A stretch of DNA of 64,000 nt from assembly GCF_009192745.1 (NCBI RefSeq), contig NZ_VTFV01000002.1, positions 620,001 through 684,000 on the forward strand, written 5' to 3'. Origin of the DNA: Arthrobacter citreus. Its GTDB lineage: Bacteria; Actinomycetota; Actinomycetes; Actinomycetales; Micrococcaceae. The notes under the pieces were generated by a model that did no database searches, was not told the origin of the DNA, and saw nothing but the letters and a program-made list of their open reading frames with translations. The translations under genes were made by a program, and so were the position numbers. Shown in pieces: positions 40,653 to 51,667 of this stretch; position 1 is the stretch's first letter, and each line of letters opens with the position of its first letter.

Positions 40653-42164
40653 ATGGCTACAGCCAACCCCGTGGCGGTCGCTGCCCGGGACTGGGGATGG
40701 CGGCACGCCGGACGCAAGGCCCAGGCAGTTGCCGGCGTTTCCTTCGATATCAACCCGGGGGAGCGGGTGCTCCTCCTGGGGGCGTCCGGAGCGGGCAAGT
40801 CCACGCTGCTGCATGCCCTGGCGGGAGTCCTGGGCGAAGACACCGGCGGGACCGAAAGCGGAACGCTGCGGCTCGACGGCGCCCACCCCCAGGCGGCGCG
40901 TGGGCGGGCCGGGCTGCTGCTGCAGGACCCCGACTCGCAGATTGTGCTCTCCCGGGTGGGTGACGAAGTGGCGTTCGGCGCCGAGAACCTCGGAGTTCCC
41001 CGCGCGGAGATCTGGGACCGGGTGCACGCGGCGCTGGACGACGTCGGGCTCCGGGTGCCGCTGGAGCACTCGACCGCTGCGCTTTCCGGTGGCCAGAAGC
41101 AGCGCCTGGCCCTGGCGTCGATCCTGGCCATGGCCCCCGGCCTGCTGCTGCTGGACGAGCCGACAGCCAACCTGGACCCGGACGGAGTGCTGGAAATCCG
41201 GGACTCCGTGGAACGGGTCCTGGACCGGTCCGGCGCCACGCTCATTGTCGTGGAACACCGGGTCTCTGCGTGGGCGCAGCTGGTGGACCGGGTAATAGTG
41301 CTCGACGCCGGTGGGGGACTACTGGCGGACGGCCCGCCCCAGGAGGTACTCACGGCCGAACGAACACGTTCCCGCCTCGCTGACGCCGGGGTCTGGCTGC
41401 CCGGCGCGGCGGTGAACGTTCCGCCGCCGCTGCCAGCCAGGCCAACCGCCGAGGAACTGCTCGCTGCCGAGAAACTGGACGTGGCACGCACGCCCCGGGG
41501 CCCGGCAGTGCTCACCGGGATCGATCTTTCCCTGAAGGCCGGGGACGCCCTGGGGATCACCGGGCCCAACGGCGCCGGAAAATCCACGCTGGCGCTGACC
41601 CTGGGCGGACTGCTGCGCCCCCGCGCCGGAAAGCTCACGGCTCGCCCGGCGCTGGCCAGGGAAGCGGGAAGCACCCCGTCCACATGGAAGTCCGCCCAGC
41701 TGGTGACCCGGATTGGGACCGTGTTCCAGGAACCGGAGCACCAGTTCCTCACCGGCTCCGTCCGGGAGGAGCTGGCCTTTGGTCCGCGCCGCGCCGGGCG
41801 CAGCGAAACGGAAGTCCGGGACATCGTGGAGGAACTGGCGCAGCGGCTGAAGCTGGCCGGGCTGCTCCAGGCAAACCCGTTCACGCTGTCCGGCGGAGAG
41901 AAACGCAGGCTGTCCGTGGCCACCATGCTCGCTACCTCGCCGGATATCCTGCTCATGGACGAGCCCACGTTCGGCCAGGACGCCAACACCTGGCGGGAAC
42001 TCGTCTCGCTGCTCGCGCAGCAGCGCAGGGACGCCGGCTGCGCCGTCGTATCGGTGACCCACGACCGGGAGTTCACTGCGGCGCTGGGCGGCCGAATCCT
42101 CCAGGTGCAGGAGGGCCGCGCCAGCCTGCAGCCGGCCGAGCCCGCAGCCGGGGCGGCAGTATGA
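40653..42164 (+). CDS. ykoD: ECF transporter duplicated ATPase, YkoD type
   Basis: Two ABC ATPase domains in one chain of 503 residues. Domain 1 (about 1-255) has Walker A GASGAGKST, 'LLLQDPDSQIVLSRVGDEVAFG', signature LSGGQKQRLALA and 'LLLLDEPTANLDPDG'. Domain 2 (about 270-495) has GPNGAGKST, 'VFQEPEHQFLTGSVREELAFG', signature LSGGEKRRLSVA and 'ILLMDEPTFGQDANTW'. The QDPDxQ and QEPEHQ Q-loops are typical of ECF energy-coupling ATPases. It powers YkoE through the T protein and overlaps ykoC by ATGA. Confidence 0.93.
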   Translation: MATANPVAVAARDWGWRHAGRKAQAVAGVSFDINPGERVLLLGASGAGKSTLLHALAGVLGEDTGGTESGTLRLDGAHPQAARGRAGLLLQDPDSQIVLSRVGDEVAFGAENLGVPRAEIWDRVHAALDDVGLRVPLEHSTAALSGGQKQRLALASILAMAPGLLLLDEPTANLDPDGVLEIRDSVERVLDRSGATLIVVEHRVSAWAQLVDRVIVLDAGGGLLADGPPQEVLTAERTRSRLADAGVWLPGAAVNVPPPLPARPTAEELLAAEKLDVARTPRGPAVLTGIDLSLKAGDALGITGPNGAGKSTLALTLGGLLRPRAGKLTARPALAREAGSTPSTWKSAQLVTRIGTVFQEPEHQFLTGSVREELAFGPRRAGRSETEVRDIVEELAQRLKLAGLLQANPFTLSGGEKRRLSVATMLATSPDILLMDEPTFGQDANTWRELVSLLAQQRRDAGCAVVSVTHDREFTAALGGRILQVQEGRASLQPAEPAAGAAV

Positions 42165-42979
42165 GCGCCCAGGCCGTGCGGCCCGCCGCTGCAGGAACGG
42201 GTCCCGGTCCGCGGCGGTCCCGGCTCAGTGCCGCGAATCCGCTGTCCACCCTTGGCGCCGCCGTCGCGGTCACCATTGCGGTGCTGCTGACCGTGGACTG
42301 GATCAGTGCCACTGTGGTCCTGGCCGGGGAACTGGCGCTGCTGCCGCTGCTGCGGATCAATCCCTGGACGCTGGCGAAGCGGATCTGGCCGTTGCTCATC
42401 GCTGCGGCCGTGGGCGCCTACGGGACTGCCCTGCTGGCCGAAAAAACCGGAGATGTGCTGCTGGACGCCGGACCGCTGCTGTTCACCACGGACTCGGTGA
42501 CGGCCGGCATCGCGATTGGGCTGCGCGGCCTGGCCATCGCACTGCCCGGCATTTTCCTGCTCGTCACCGTGGACGCAACCGACCTCGCTGATGCCCTCGC
42601 CCAGCGGCTGCGGCTGCCTTCCCGCTTTGTCCTCGGAGCGCTGGCCGCGATGCGCCTGGTGGGACTGCTGGTCCAGGAGTGGCGCACCCTCGGGCTGGCA
42701 CGGCATGCGCGCGGGGCCGACGCCGCTGCCTCACCGCTGGGAAGATTCCGCAACTTCCTGGGCCAGGGCCTCGCCCTGCTGATCCAGGCGATCCGGCGTG
42801 CCACCCGGCTGGCCGTTGCCATGGAAGCCCGGGGCTTCGGCAGCGGCGAACGGACCTGGGCGCGGGCCTCCACGTTCAGCCGGATCGACCTGTGGGTCCT
42901 TGCCTACGGGGTCGGGCTGGCCGCTGCGGCGGTATGGGCTGCAGTGGCGGCCGGGACGTTCAACTTCATCCTGTCCTGA
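42161..42979 (+). CDS. ykoC: ECF transporter T component, YkoC/CbiQ family
   Basis: Coupling membrane protein of 272 residues with about six hydrophobic segments. It carries the CbiQ coupling motifs: 'SRFVLGALAAMRLVGLLVQEWRTLGLARHARGAD' and 'RATRLAVAMEARGFGSGERTW'; the two A-R-G boxes contact the ATPase. The start is the ATG at 42161, overlapping the ATPase stop. The frame is open further upstream, but that part is the shadow of the ATPase gene. It ends at a strong terminator. Confidence 0.92.
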   Translation: MSAQAVRPAAAGTGPGPRRSRLSAANPLSTLGAAVAVTIAVLLTVDWISATVVLAGELALLPLLRINPWTLAKRIWPLLIAAAVGAYGTALLAEKTGDVLLDAGPLLFTTDSVTAGIAIGLRGLAIALPGIFLLVTVDATDLADALAQRLRLPSRFVLGALAAMRLVGLLVQEWRTLGLARHARGADAAASPLGRFRNFLGQGLALLIQAIRRATRLAVAMEARGFGSGERTWARASTFSRIDLWVLAYGVGLAAAAVWAAVAAGTFNFILS

Positions 42980-42983
42980 ACGA

Positions 42984-43016
42984 GGGCGGGCGCAGCCGGA
43001 ATGGCTGCGCCCGCCC
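42984..43016. terminator. Strong terminator after ykoC
   Basis: GGGCGGGCGCAGCC, loop GGAAT, then GGCTGCGCCCGCCC: a 14-bp perfect stem between convergent genes. There is no long U-tract. Confidence 0.8.
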
Positions 43017-43040
43017 TGGCTGCATCCCGGTGCAGAACCG

Positions 43041-43916
43041 CTACAGGACGGTTTCCACCAGGGCAGCCAGTTCATTGGTGAGTTCGCGGGAAACGGGCAC
43101 CGGGTTGCCGTCGATGGACTTCACCGGGGCGAGGAGGCGGATGCTGGAAATCAGCCACACGCCGTCGGCCTGCATCAGGTGGGCGGGCTCCAGCGGACCG
43201 TAGCCCAGCTGCCAGCCTTCCTTCTCTGCCGCAGCGAACAATGCGCTCTGGGTGGTTCCGGGCAGAATGCCGCTTTCAAGCTCCGGGGTGAGCAGCGTCT
43301 TCACGCCGTCCTCCACCACGGCCAGCACCACGGTGGAAGTTGGTCCCTCCAGGACCTTGCCGTCGGCGGAAGTGAAGATGACGTCATCGGCGCCGTGCTG
43401 TTTGGCGAACCTGATGGCCGCCATGTTTACGGCGTAGGAAAGCGTCTTGGCGCCCAGCAGCAGCCATGGAGCACGCTCTGCTACGGAGGAGTCGTAGCCG
43501 CGGTCCAGCAGCAGCACGTCCAGGCCTTCTTCCCGCTGGCGGCCGGTCGACTCGGGAACGGGGGAGGCGGCGACCCACGCCGTCGGGATCCCGGCGCCCT
43601 CGGGTCCGCGGGTCAGCATCAGCTTCACCACCGCGGGTACGTCGCCGTGCAGCCGCGCGAATTCAGCCAGCGCCGTCGCTATTGCCGTTTCCCATACCTG
43701 CGGCGCAGGGAAGTCCAGCTGCAGGGCCGCGGCGGAGGAAGCCATCCTCTCCAGGTGCATGTCCACTTTCCGGACATGCCCGTCCACAGCCAGCATCGAT
43801 TCAAAGACTCCGTCGCCGCGGGTGGCCCCGAGGTCCGTTGCCATCAGCTGCGGCTTGGACGCATCCGCGACGCGGCCGGCGGGATATGCGGGATCCAGGA
43901 ATACCAAAACAGTCAT
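43041..43916 (-). CDS. pabC: Aminodeoxychorismate lyase-like PLP enzyme (class IV aminotransferase)
   Basis: Fold-type IV PLP protein of 291 residues. 'DLGATRGDGVFESMLAVDGHVRKVDMHLERM' at the N-terminus and 'LLGAKTLSYAVNMAAIRFAKQHGADDVIFTSADGKVLEGPTSTVVL' carry the catalytic lysine and cofactor-binding residues, followed by 'LLTPELESGILPGTTQSALF'. PabC converts aminodeoxychorismate to p-aminobenzoate; branched-chain and D-amino-acid transaminases share the fold. The PabB fusion encoded 1.6 kb away supports PabC, but that is inference. It is divergent from cardiolipin synthase. Confidence 0.8.
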   Translation of the reverse strand: MTVLVFLDPAYPAGRVADASKPQLMATDLGATRGDGVFESMLAVDGHVRKVDMHLERMASSAAALQLDFPAPQVWETAIATALAEFARLHGDVPAVVKLMLTRGPEGAGIPTAWVAASPVPESTGRQREEGLDVLLLDRGYDSSVAERAPWLLLGAKTLSYAVNMAAIRFAKQHGADDVIFTSADGKVLEGPTSTVVLAVVEDGVKTLLTPELESGILPGTTQSALFAAAEKEGWQLGYGPLEPAHLMQADGVWLISSIRLLAPVKSIDGNPVPVSRELTNELAALVETVL

Positions 43917-43997
43917 GGAGCAAGCCTAGTTGCCGCAGTGGGCGATCCCGGGCGCTAGGCTGAAGGAACGGTTGGGTGGTCGGAGGGAAAAGCGCAC

Positions 43998-45464
43998 GTG
44001 TGGTGGACAGTTACTGCTCCGAATTGGCTTGCGACGAGCCTGACGATCCTTGATTTTGCGATTCGGATCATCGCCCTCGGCGTAGTGCCGGGAAACCGGC
44101 GTCCCACCACGGCCATGGCCTGGCTGCTGGCCATCTTCTTCCTGCCGGTGCCCGGGATCATCCTGTTCGCGCTCTTTGGCAACCACCGCCTCTCTGAGCA
44201 GCGGGTGGAACGCCAAACCATGATCAACAAGAGGGTCCGTGAGAATACCCGCGAGCTTGAGGCCGAATCCTCCAGTTACTCGGGACCGGAATGGGTACTC
44301 TCCGCCGTTGAACTGAACCGGCGGCTCGGCTCGCTGCCCAGCCTCGACGGCAACAAGGTGGAACTCCAGCGTGATTACGAGGAGTCCATCCGCCAAATGA
44401 CCGAGGCCGTCCGCGGTGCCACCAAGTACGTGCACGTTGAGTTCTACATCATGAGCTACGACGCCGTCACCCGGGAGTTCTTCACCGCACTGCGCGACGC
44501 CGCCGAGCGCGGCGTAACCGTGCGCCTTCTGTTCGACCACATTGGCACCCTGCGGGTGAAGGGATACCGGCAGTTTCTCAAGGAGCTCAAGCGCAGCCGA
44601 ATCCAGTGGCACCCGATGCTGCCCATCCAGCCGTTGCGGGGCCACTGGCGGCGGCCGGACCTGCGCAACCACCGCAAAATCCTGGTCGTGGACGGGGATA
44701 TCGGTTTCACCGGATCACAGAACCTGGTTGAACCGGGCTACCGCAAACCCGGCAACCACCGGATGGGCCGCAAATGGGTTGAGCTGATGAGCCGGCTCGA
44801 GGGCCCGGTGGTCGATGAGATCAACGTGGTGTTCGCAACCGACTGGAACATGGAGACGGACGAGAACCTCGAACAGGAACTGAGCCTGTATGAAGGTACG
44901 TCCAAGCCCGGTGAAGTCACCTGCCAGGTGGTCCCGTCCGGTCCGGGTTTCACCACGGAGAACAACCTGCGCCTGTTTACCTCGCTGCTGTACTCCGCTT
45001 CCGAGCGCATCTCCATCACCAGCCCCTACTTCGTGCCGGACGATTCGCTGCTCTACGCCATTACGACGGCGGCGCAGCGCGGGGTGCAGGTGGAACTGTT
45101 TGTCTCTGAACGAGGCGACCAGTTCCTGGTGGACCACGCCCAGCGTTCCTACTATGAGGCACTGCTGGACGCCGGGATCCGGATCTGGCAGTACCCGGCA
45201 CCGCTGGTGCTGCACGCCAAGCACTTCACCGTGGACAATGACGTGGCCGTCCTGGGCTCCTCCAACATGGACATGCGCTCCTTCTCGCTGAACCTGGAAG
45301 TTTCAATGATGATGTTCGGCGGGGACATCGTGGAGAAGATGCGCAAGATCGAGGACACCTACCGCAGCCTGTCGAAGGAACTGATTCTCGACGAGTGGCG
45401 CAACCGCCCGGTGTGGCAGCGCTACGTGGACAACGTTGCACGCCTGACGGCCACCCTGCAGTAG
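43998..45464 (+). CDS. cls: Cardiolipin synthase (phospholipase D family)
   Basis: Enzyme of 488 residues joining two phosphatidylglycerols, or a related donor, into cardiolipin at the membrane. Two N-terminal membrane segments ('LATSLTILDFAIRIIALGVVP' and 'AMAWLLAIFFLPVPGIILFALFG') precede the two HKD motifs: HRKILVVDGDIGFTGSQN and HAKHFTVDNDVAVLGSSN. GTG start at 43998, with GGAGGGAAAA 8-17 nt upstream. The stop lies only 6 nt from that of the convergent kinase-PabB gene. Confidence 0.94.
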   Translation: MWWTVTAPNWLATSLTILDFAIRIIALGVVPGNRRPTTAMAWLLAIFFLPVPGIILFALFGNHRLSEQRVERQTMINKRVRENTRELEAESSSYSGPEWVLSAVELNRRLGSLPSLDGNKVELQRDYEESIRQMTEAVRGATKYVHVEFYIMSYDAVTREFFTALRDAAERGVTVRLLFDHIGTLRVKGYRQFLKELKRSRIQWHPMLPIQPLRGHWRRPDLRNHRKILVVDGDIGFTGSQNLVEPGYRKPGNHRMGRKWVELMSRLEGPVVDEINVVFATDWNMETDENLEQELSLYEGTSKPGEVTCQVVPSGPGFTTENNLRLFTSLLYSASERISITSPYFVPDDSLLYAITTAAQRGVQVELFVSERGDQFLVDHAQRSYYEALLDAGIRIWQYPAPLVLHAKHFTVDNDVAVLGSSNMDMRSFSLNLEVSMMMFGGDIVEKMRKIEDTYRSLSKELILDEWRNRPVWQRYVDNVARLTATLQ

Positions 45465-45470
45465 CATCCC

Positions 45471-47612
45471 TTACCCGGCGGGAACCGCCGAACCCAGCGC
45501 ACCGAGTACGCCCCTGGACTTGGTCCGGACCTCTTCCCATTCAGTTTCAGGGTCCGACCCGGATGTCACCGCCCCGCCGACGCCTAGGCTGAGTGACGTT
45601 CCCCCGGATCCGTCCGGTCGCAGCTCCAGCGTGCGGATCACTACCGAGAGATCGGCGGCGCCGGTCAGTGAAAAGTAGCCGAGCACCCCGGAATAGAACC
45701 CGCGGGGAGCGGCCTCGAGCCGATCCAGGATCTCCATGGTGCTGACCTTGGGCGCGCCGGTCATGGATCCGGCGGGAAACGCGGCGGCCACGGCCTCCGC
45801 CCGGCTGGCTCCGGGGGCAAGCCGCGCATCGATGGTGCTGACCAGCTGGTGGACCGTGGCATAGCTTTCCACCACGCAGAGCCTGGGGACCGTCACTGTT
45901 CCGGGAACGGCCAGCCGGGAGAGATCATTGCGCATCAGGTCAACGATCATGATGTTCTCCGCCCGGTCCTTGGTGCTTTCCAGCAGGTCCCTGCGGAGTC
46001 CTTCATCCTCGGCGGGTGTGCTTCCCCGCGGCCGGGTGCCCTTGATGGGTTCAGCGCGAAGGTCCCCGCCGGCGCTGATCCGCAGGAATCGTTCCGGCGA
46101 GGTGCCAAGGAGTGCCGTGCCGCCCACCCGCAGCAGCGATGCAAAAGGGGCAGGGCTGCGGCGCCGCATCGCACCGTAGAGCTCCAGCACCTGCTGAGGG
46201 GACAAGGGGCCCGGCAGGGAAGCCTCCAGCGCCGTGGTCAGGCAGATTTCGTAGCTGTTGCCTTCCCGGATCTCCTCCTGGGCCCGGCGGACCTTGGCCA
46301 GGTATCCTGCACGGCTGTCACGGAAGGTGAAGTTCGGGCTGTCGATTCTGGCGGTGCGGGACACATGGGTGGCACTGGTGCGGGCACCCTCGACGGCGTT
46401 CCGCGCCTCCTGGAGCCAGCGGGCACTGGGCGTGCCGGGTTCCGGGACGCCTGCTGCGGCGGCGCTGCCCTGGCCGGTGGCTGCAGCGGACTCTTCCAGG
46501 TCCGGATCGTGCAGGAGGAGTAAATGGGCCTGGCCCCGGGCATGGTCCAGCACTACAGCGCGGGCAGCGAAGACAAGAGCGGCGTCCGCTGCGGGAGTCT
46601 GGCCCGGGCCTGCCGTCCCCGCGGCTGCAGAACCCGTTTCGCGTTTTAGTCCGTAGCCCAGCGCTCCCATCCAGCCGAGGGCAAATGGGCAGGGGTACGA
46701 GTCCGGGACAGGCACCTGAGGCGTGCCCCACTCGGAATCCAGCCAGCGGAAGAACGGGCCGGGGACGTTCACGGTCACCGGGCCCCAGGCCACCCGGGTG
46801 TTCCCGGATGAATGGAGGGCATGGCGGCCCAGCGGCCCGCCGACGTCCGCCATGATGCTGAACCTGCTGCGTTCAGGCGGGCTTCCCCCGGCACCGGCGG
46901 CACCGGCGTCGGAGCTGTCCAGCCACACGGCGTTGGGGCTGGCGCCGAACAGGGTGGTGAAAAGTGCCTGCGGATCCGGTGCCCCCTGCACCGTGTGGAC
47001 GGAGACTGCCGGTCCGGGCTGGGGAAGGCCCAGGCCGGGAGCAGGAAGCGGAAGTGACTGCAGTGCGCGCAGCACGTACCGGTGGAGCGGGAAATGGGCG
47101 GGACCGCTCGATAGAAGGACTTCTGCTTCATCGGCAACCGGGTCGGCGGCAGCCCAGGCGGCCTCCTGCCGGGCCCACCGGTCCCAGTGCGGCGCGTACG
47201 TCTCACCGTCGCGGGCCAGGGCCCGTTCCTTGCGGAGCTCCTGCGGAGCCTGCACCCACACCACGGCATCGAGCAGGGCGCGAGCGGCGCGGTGCCCGGC
47301 CCCGACACCTTCAAGGATGACGATCTCGGCCGGTTCGGTCCGCCGCCGCTGGTCATAGCATCCGGCTTCCCAGTCCCAGGCCTGCCAGCTCGCCTCCTGC
47401 CCAAGGGCAAGCGGGGCCAGGACTTCGCGGCGGTAGTACTCCATGCCTTCCCGCAGTCCGTCCCACCCCGGATACACGTCTTCCAAGTGGAACACTGCCA
47501 CGGAGCGGTGGGCTCGCAGGACGGCGGCCAGCTCAAGCGCCAGGCTGGTTTTGCCCGCACCGGAAAACCCGTCGACGCCGATCAGCAGCGGGCGCCCGGC
47601 GGCAGCAGTCAT
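45471..47612 (-). CDS. pabB: Fusion of uridine-kinase-like P-loop domain and aminodeoxychorismate synthase component I (PabB)
   Basis: Protein of 713 residues. Residues 1 to about 200 form a P-loop kinase-like domain: Walker A GFSGAGKT (15-22), 'VFHLEDVYPGWDGLREGMEYYRREVLAPL' resembling the uridine/pantothenate kinase substrate region, and 'EIVILEGVGAGHRAARALLDAVVWVQAP'. The rest is a chorismate-binding PabB: 'EGNSYEICLTTALEAS', the PIKGTRPRG motif whose lysine typifies PabB rather than TrpE, 'AENIMIVDLMRNDLSR' and 'FPAGSMTGAPKVSTMEILD'. It makes aminodeoxychorismate with a separate PabA glutaminase. The role of the kinase domain is unknown. It overlaps the phosphatase gene by 4 nt. Confidence 0.88.
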   Translation of the reverse strand: MTAAAGRPLLIGVDGFSGAGKTSLALELAAVLRAHRSVAVFHLEDVYPGWDGLREGMEYYRREVLAPLALGQEASWQAWDWEAGCYDQRRRTEPAEIVILEGVGAGHRAARALLDAVVWVQAPQELRKERALARDGETYAPHWDRWARQEAAWAAADPVADEAEVLLSSGPAHFPLHRYVLRALQSLPLPAPGLGLPQPGPAVSVHTVQGAPDPQALFTTLFGASPNAVWLDSSDAGAAGAGGSPPERSRFSIMADVGGPLGRHALHSSGNTRVAWGPVTVNVPGPFFRWLDSEWGTPQVPVPDSYPCPFALGWMGALGYGLKRETGSAAAGTAGPGQTPAADAALVFAARAVVLDHARGQAHLLLLHDPDLEESAAATGQGSAAAAGVPEPGTPSARWLQEARNAVEGARTSATHVSRTARIDSPNFTFRDSRAGYLAKVRRAQEEIREGNSYEICLTTALEASLPGPLSPQQVLELYGAMRRRSPAPFASLLRVGGTALLGTSPERFLRISAGGDLRAEPIKGTRPRGSTPAEDEGLRRDLLESTKDRAENIMIVDLMRNDLSRLAVPGTVTVPRLCVVESYATVHQLVSTIDARLAPGASRAEAVAAAFPAGSMTGAPKVSTMEILDRLEAAPRGFYSGVLGYFSLTGAADLSVVIRTLELRPDGSGGTSLSLGVGGAVTSGSDPETEWEEVRTKSRGVLGALGSAVPAG

Positions 47613-48118
47613 CTGCTGCGGTCCGCCAGGGCGGCGCGGACGTGCTCCACCACACCCGGAACGGCAGCCTGGATCAGGGCGTAGGAAGAGTCGAAGTCGG
47701 ACATGTCCCCGTACCAGGGGTCTTCGATGCCCTGCTCGCTGGCCGGAAGATTCGCGGCGGCAGGATCAAAGCTGCGAAGCATGCGGATTTTGTGCTGGTC
47801 TTCGGGCGGCGCTTCGGCCTGCATATGAGTCAGGTGTCCGTAGTCGAGGGCGAGTACCAGATCCCGGGAACCGTACCAGCCGGCCTCGAAGGCGCGTGCC
47901 CGGAAACTGTCCACGGCAGGTGCCGGGTAGGCGTGCTTCAGCAGTTCGTCCACGGCGCGGGGGTCCATGGGACGTCCGGCTTCCCAACCCGTCACACCGG
48001 CGGAGTCCACTGCGGTCTGCGTTCCAAGCCCGGCTTCGGACAGGGCGCGCTCAATGCTGAACTGTGCCATGGGCGAGCGGCAGATGTTGCCGGTGCACAC
48101 CGTGATGATTCGGTACAT
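47609..48118 (-). CDS. Low-molecular-weight protein-tyrosine phosphatase
   Basis: LMW-PTP of 169 residues. The active-site loop CTGNICRS (C8 to R14, the CX5R motif) is at the N-terminus, and the general-acid region 'EQGIEDPWYGDMSDFDSSYALIQ' (DPWY) is near the end. It is slightly longer than the usual 150-160 residues. Such enzymes dephosphorylate tyrosine or arginine in bacteria; partners are not predictable. It is coupled to the kinase-PabB gene downstream by a 4-nt overlap, which suggests coordinated expression. It starts at ATG 48118. Confidence 0.9.
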   Translation of the reverse strand: MYRIITVCTGNICRSPMAQFSIERALSEAGLGTQTAVDSAGVTGWEAGRPMDPRAVDELLKHAYPAPAVDSFRARAFEAGWYGSRDLVLALDYGHLTHMQAEAPPEDQHKIRMLRSFDPAAANLPASEQGIEDPWYGDMSDFDSSYALIQAAVPGVVEHVRAALADRSR

Positions 48119-48169
48119 GCTCCCAGCCTACCCAGCACCGTGCGGGCATCCTCCCTCAGCGGCGGCCCG

Positions 48170-48973
48170 TCACGCCCGGGCCAGCAGTTCCCCGTTGGGC
48201 ATCAGGAACCAGCCGTCCGGAGAGTCCGCCCAGCGCTTCCAGCCCTCGGCGATCCTGGCCAGGTCTTCCCGCGTTGCAAGGCCCCGTTCCACGGCCTGTT
48301 CGGCGTAGGCAGAGTAGAGGACCCGGTCCGCCCAGGCCCCTGCGTGCCAGCGGCGGCGTTCGTCGGTTGCATAGAGCCAATTCGACGACGACGGCTCGAG
48401 ATCGGTGAACCCCGCCTCCAGTGCCCAGGCAACCAGCCTGCGGCCGGCATCGGGTTCGGCCCGGTTCCCCCGGGCAATTTGCTGGTAGGTGTCCATCCAC
48501 TCCTGCAGTTCAGGTATCTCCGGGTACCAGCTCATGGCGCGGTAGTCGGCGTCGCGCACTGCCACCAGTCCGCCGGGGCGGGTGACGCGGCGCATTTCAT
48601 GCAGGGCGGCCACCGGGTCCGTCAGGTGCTGGAGTACCTGGTGGGCGTGGACGACGTCGAACGTGTCGTCCGGGAAATCAAGGTCGTAGACGTTCCCCGG
48701 CTGGAACTCCACGTTGTCCGCACCGCGCTCGGCCGCGAGGGCGCGGGCCTGAAGCAGCACGTCCTCCGAGCGGTCCAGCCCGGTGACCAGGCCCGGTGCC
48801 GCGAGTGCTGCGAGGTCCAGGGTAATGCTGCCGGGCCCGCATCCAACGTCGAGGACGCGCAGTCCGGGCTGCAGGTGCGGGAGCAGGTAGGCAGCAGAAT
48901 CCGCGGCACTGCGGGTGGCATGCGCGTTCACTACGCTGCGGTGGTGTCCATGCGAGTACGTGTCCTGAGGCAT
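48170..48973 (-). CDS. Class I SAM-dependent methyltransferase
   Basis: Methyltransferase of 267 residues from the chosen start. Motif I is VLDVGCGPGSITLDLA, then 'GLDRSEDVLLQARALA', then 'FDVVHAHQVLQHLTDPVAALHEMRRVTRPGGLVAVRDADY' (motifs IV and V). It is similar to the UbiE/Methyltransf_11 group; the substrate is unknown. The start at 48973 (MPQDTYSHGHHRS) is preferred because family members begin with this TYSHGHH pattern; an ATG at 49042 adds 23 residues. Neither has a clear Shine-Dalgarno site. It is divergent from the flavodoxin gene. Confidence 0.85.
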   Translation of the reverse strand: MPQDTYSHGHHRSVVNAHATRSAADSAAYLLPHLQPGLRVLDVGCGPGSITLDLAALAAPGLVTGLDRSEDVLLQARALAAERGADNVEFQPGNVYDLDFPDDTFDVVHAHQVLQHLTDPVAALHEMRRVTRPGGLVAVRDADYRAMSWYPEIPELQEWMDTYQQIARGNRAEPDAGRRLVAWALEAGFTDLEPSSSNWLYATDERRRWHAGAWADRVLYSAYAEQAVERGLATREDLARIAEGWKRWADSPDGWFLMPNGELLARA

Positions 48974-49147
48974 AGCAGGACGATACGCGGACCTGGCCCC
49001 AAAAATCTGCCGCAGCGCGCGCTGCGGGTCATGCTGTGTCATATCGGGCGGAATCCGCTGCCCGGAACGCCGATTCCGGTAACCCCTTGTGCGTACTGCG
49101 GCGGCGGTGCCTTCATGGAACCGTCAGGCGCACAGGAAGGAACCCGG

Positions 49148-49594
49148 ATGAAGGCCGTTGTCCTTTATGACTCCGCCTACGGCAATACGCGCCGCATAGC
49201 CGAAGCGATCGCCGGTTCCCTTGAAGAGGTGGACGGAGAAGCCGCGCAGGTCCCGGCCTTCCGCCCGGAAACCCTGAGGGAGGGAGACCTGCTGGTAGTG
49301 GGCAGTCCGATCAACGGCTGGCGGCCGACCCCCATCATTTCGGCCGCGCTGGAGGCGCTGGGGCCGGACCAGCTTCAGGGAGTGCGTGCGGCTGCCTTCG
49401 ACACCCGGGTTCGGCTGTTCATCCACGGCGACGCCGCAGGGAAACTCTCCGATGAACTTCGGCGCCGCGGGGCGGAGATAGTTGCCGCGCCGCAGCCCTT
49501 CTACGTGAAAGGAACGGAAGGGCCGCTGCTGGCCGGGGAGGTCGAGAAGGCACAGTTTTGGGGGCGTTCCCTGCTCCACGCGGTGGGCGGCTGA
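49148..49594 (+). CDS. Flavodoxin family protein
   Basis: FMN-binding protein of 148 residues. The phosphate loop 'LYDSAYGNTRRIAEAIA' at the N-terminus, 'DLLVVGSPINGWRPTPII' and 'RAAAFDTRV' are the flavodoxin pattern. It serves one-electron transfer or as a small NAD(P)H-quinone-type module. The start at 49148 has AGGAAGGAA just upstream; an earlier in-frame ATG at 49116 lacks one. It is directly upstream of the dnaK promoter, with no terminator identified between. Confidence 0.85.
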   Translation: MKAVVLYDSAYGNTRRIAEAIAGSLEEVDGEAAQVPAFRPETLREGDLLVVGSPINGWRPTPIISAALEALGPDQLQGVRAAAFDTRVRLFIHGDAAGKLSDELRRRGAEIVAAPQPFYVKGTEGPLLAGEVEKAQFWGRSLLHAVGG

Positions 49595-49618
49595 GGAGTC
49601 CGCACAAGGTTCAAAGAG

Positions 49619-49637
49619 TTGAGTCGATGGCACTCAA
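49619..49637 (+). promoter_or_regulatory. HspR-binding HAIR element 1
   Basis: TTGAGT-N7-ACTCAA, a perfect match to the core of the HAIR consensus (CTTGAGT-N7-ACTCAAG). It lies just upstream of the -35 of the dnaK promoter. Confidence 0.85.
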
Positions 49638-49642
49638 CTTTG

Positions 49643-49669
49643 TTGACAAAAAGCTGTCCCGGAGTAAAG

Positions 49670-49670
<1 letters not shown>
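49643..49670 (+). promoter_or_regulatory. dnaK promoter
   Basis: TTGACA (49643-49648) and TAAAGT (49665-49670) spaced by 16 nt, a good housekeeping-sigma promoter lying between the two HAIR boxes. This gives about 110 nt of 5' leader before dnaK. Confidence 0.65.
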
Positions 49671-51665
<1,995 letters not shown>

Positions 51666-51667
51666 CC

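Noticed and set aside
47642-49594. 650-codon plus-strand frame across phosphatase and methyltransferase genes
   Set aside because: Only its end (from 49148) is a real gene, the flavodoxin; the rest is antisense to well-supported genes.
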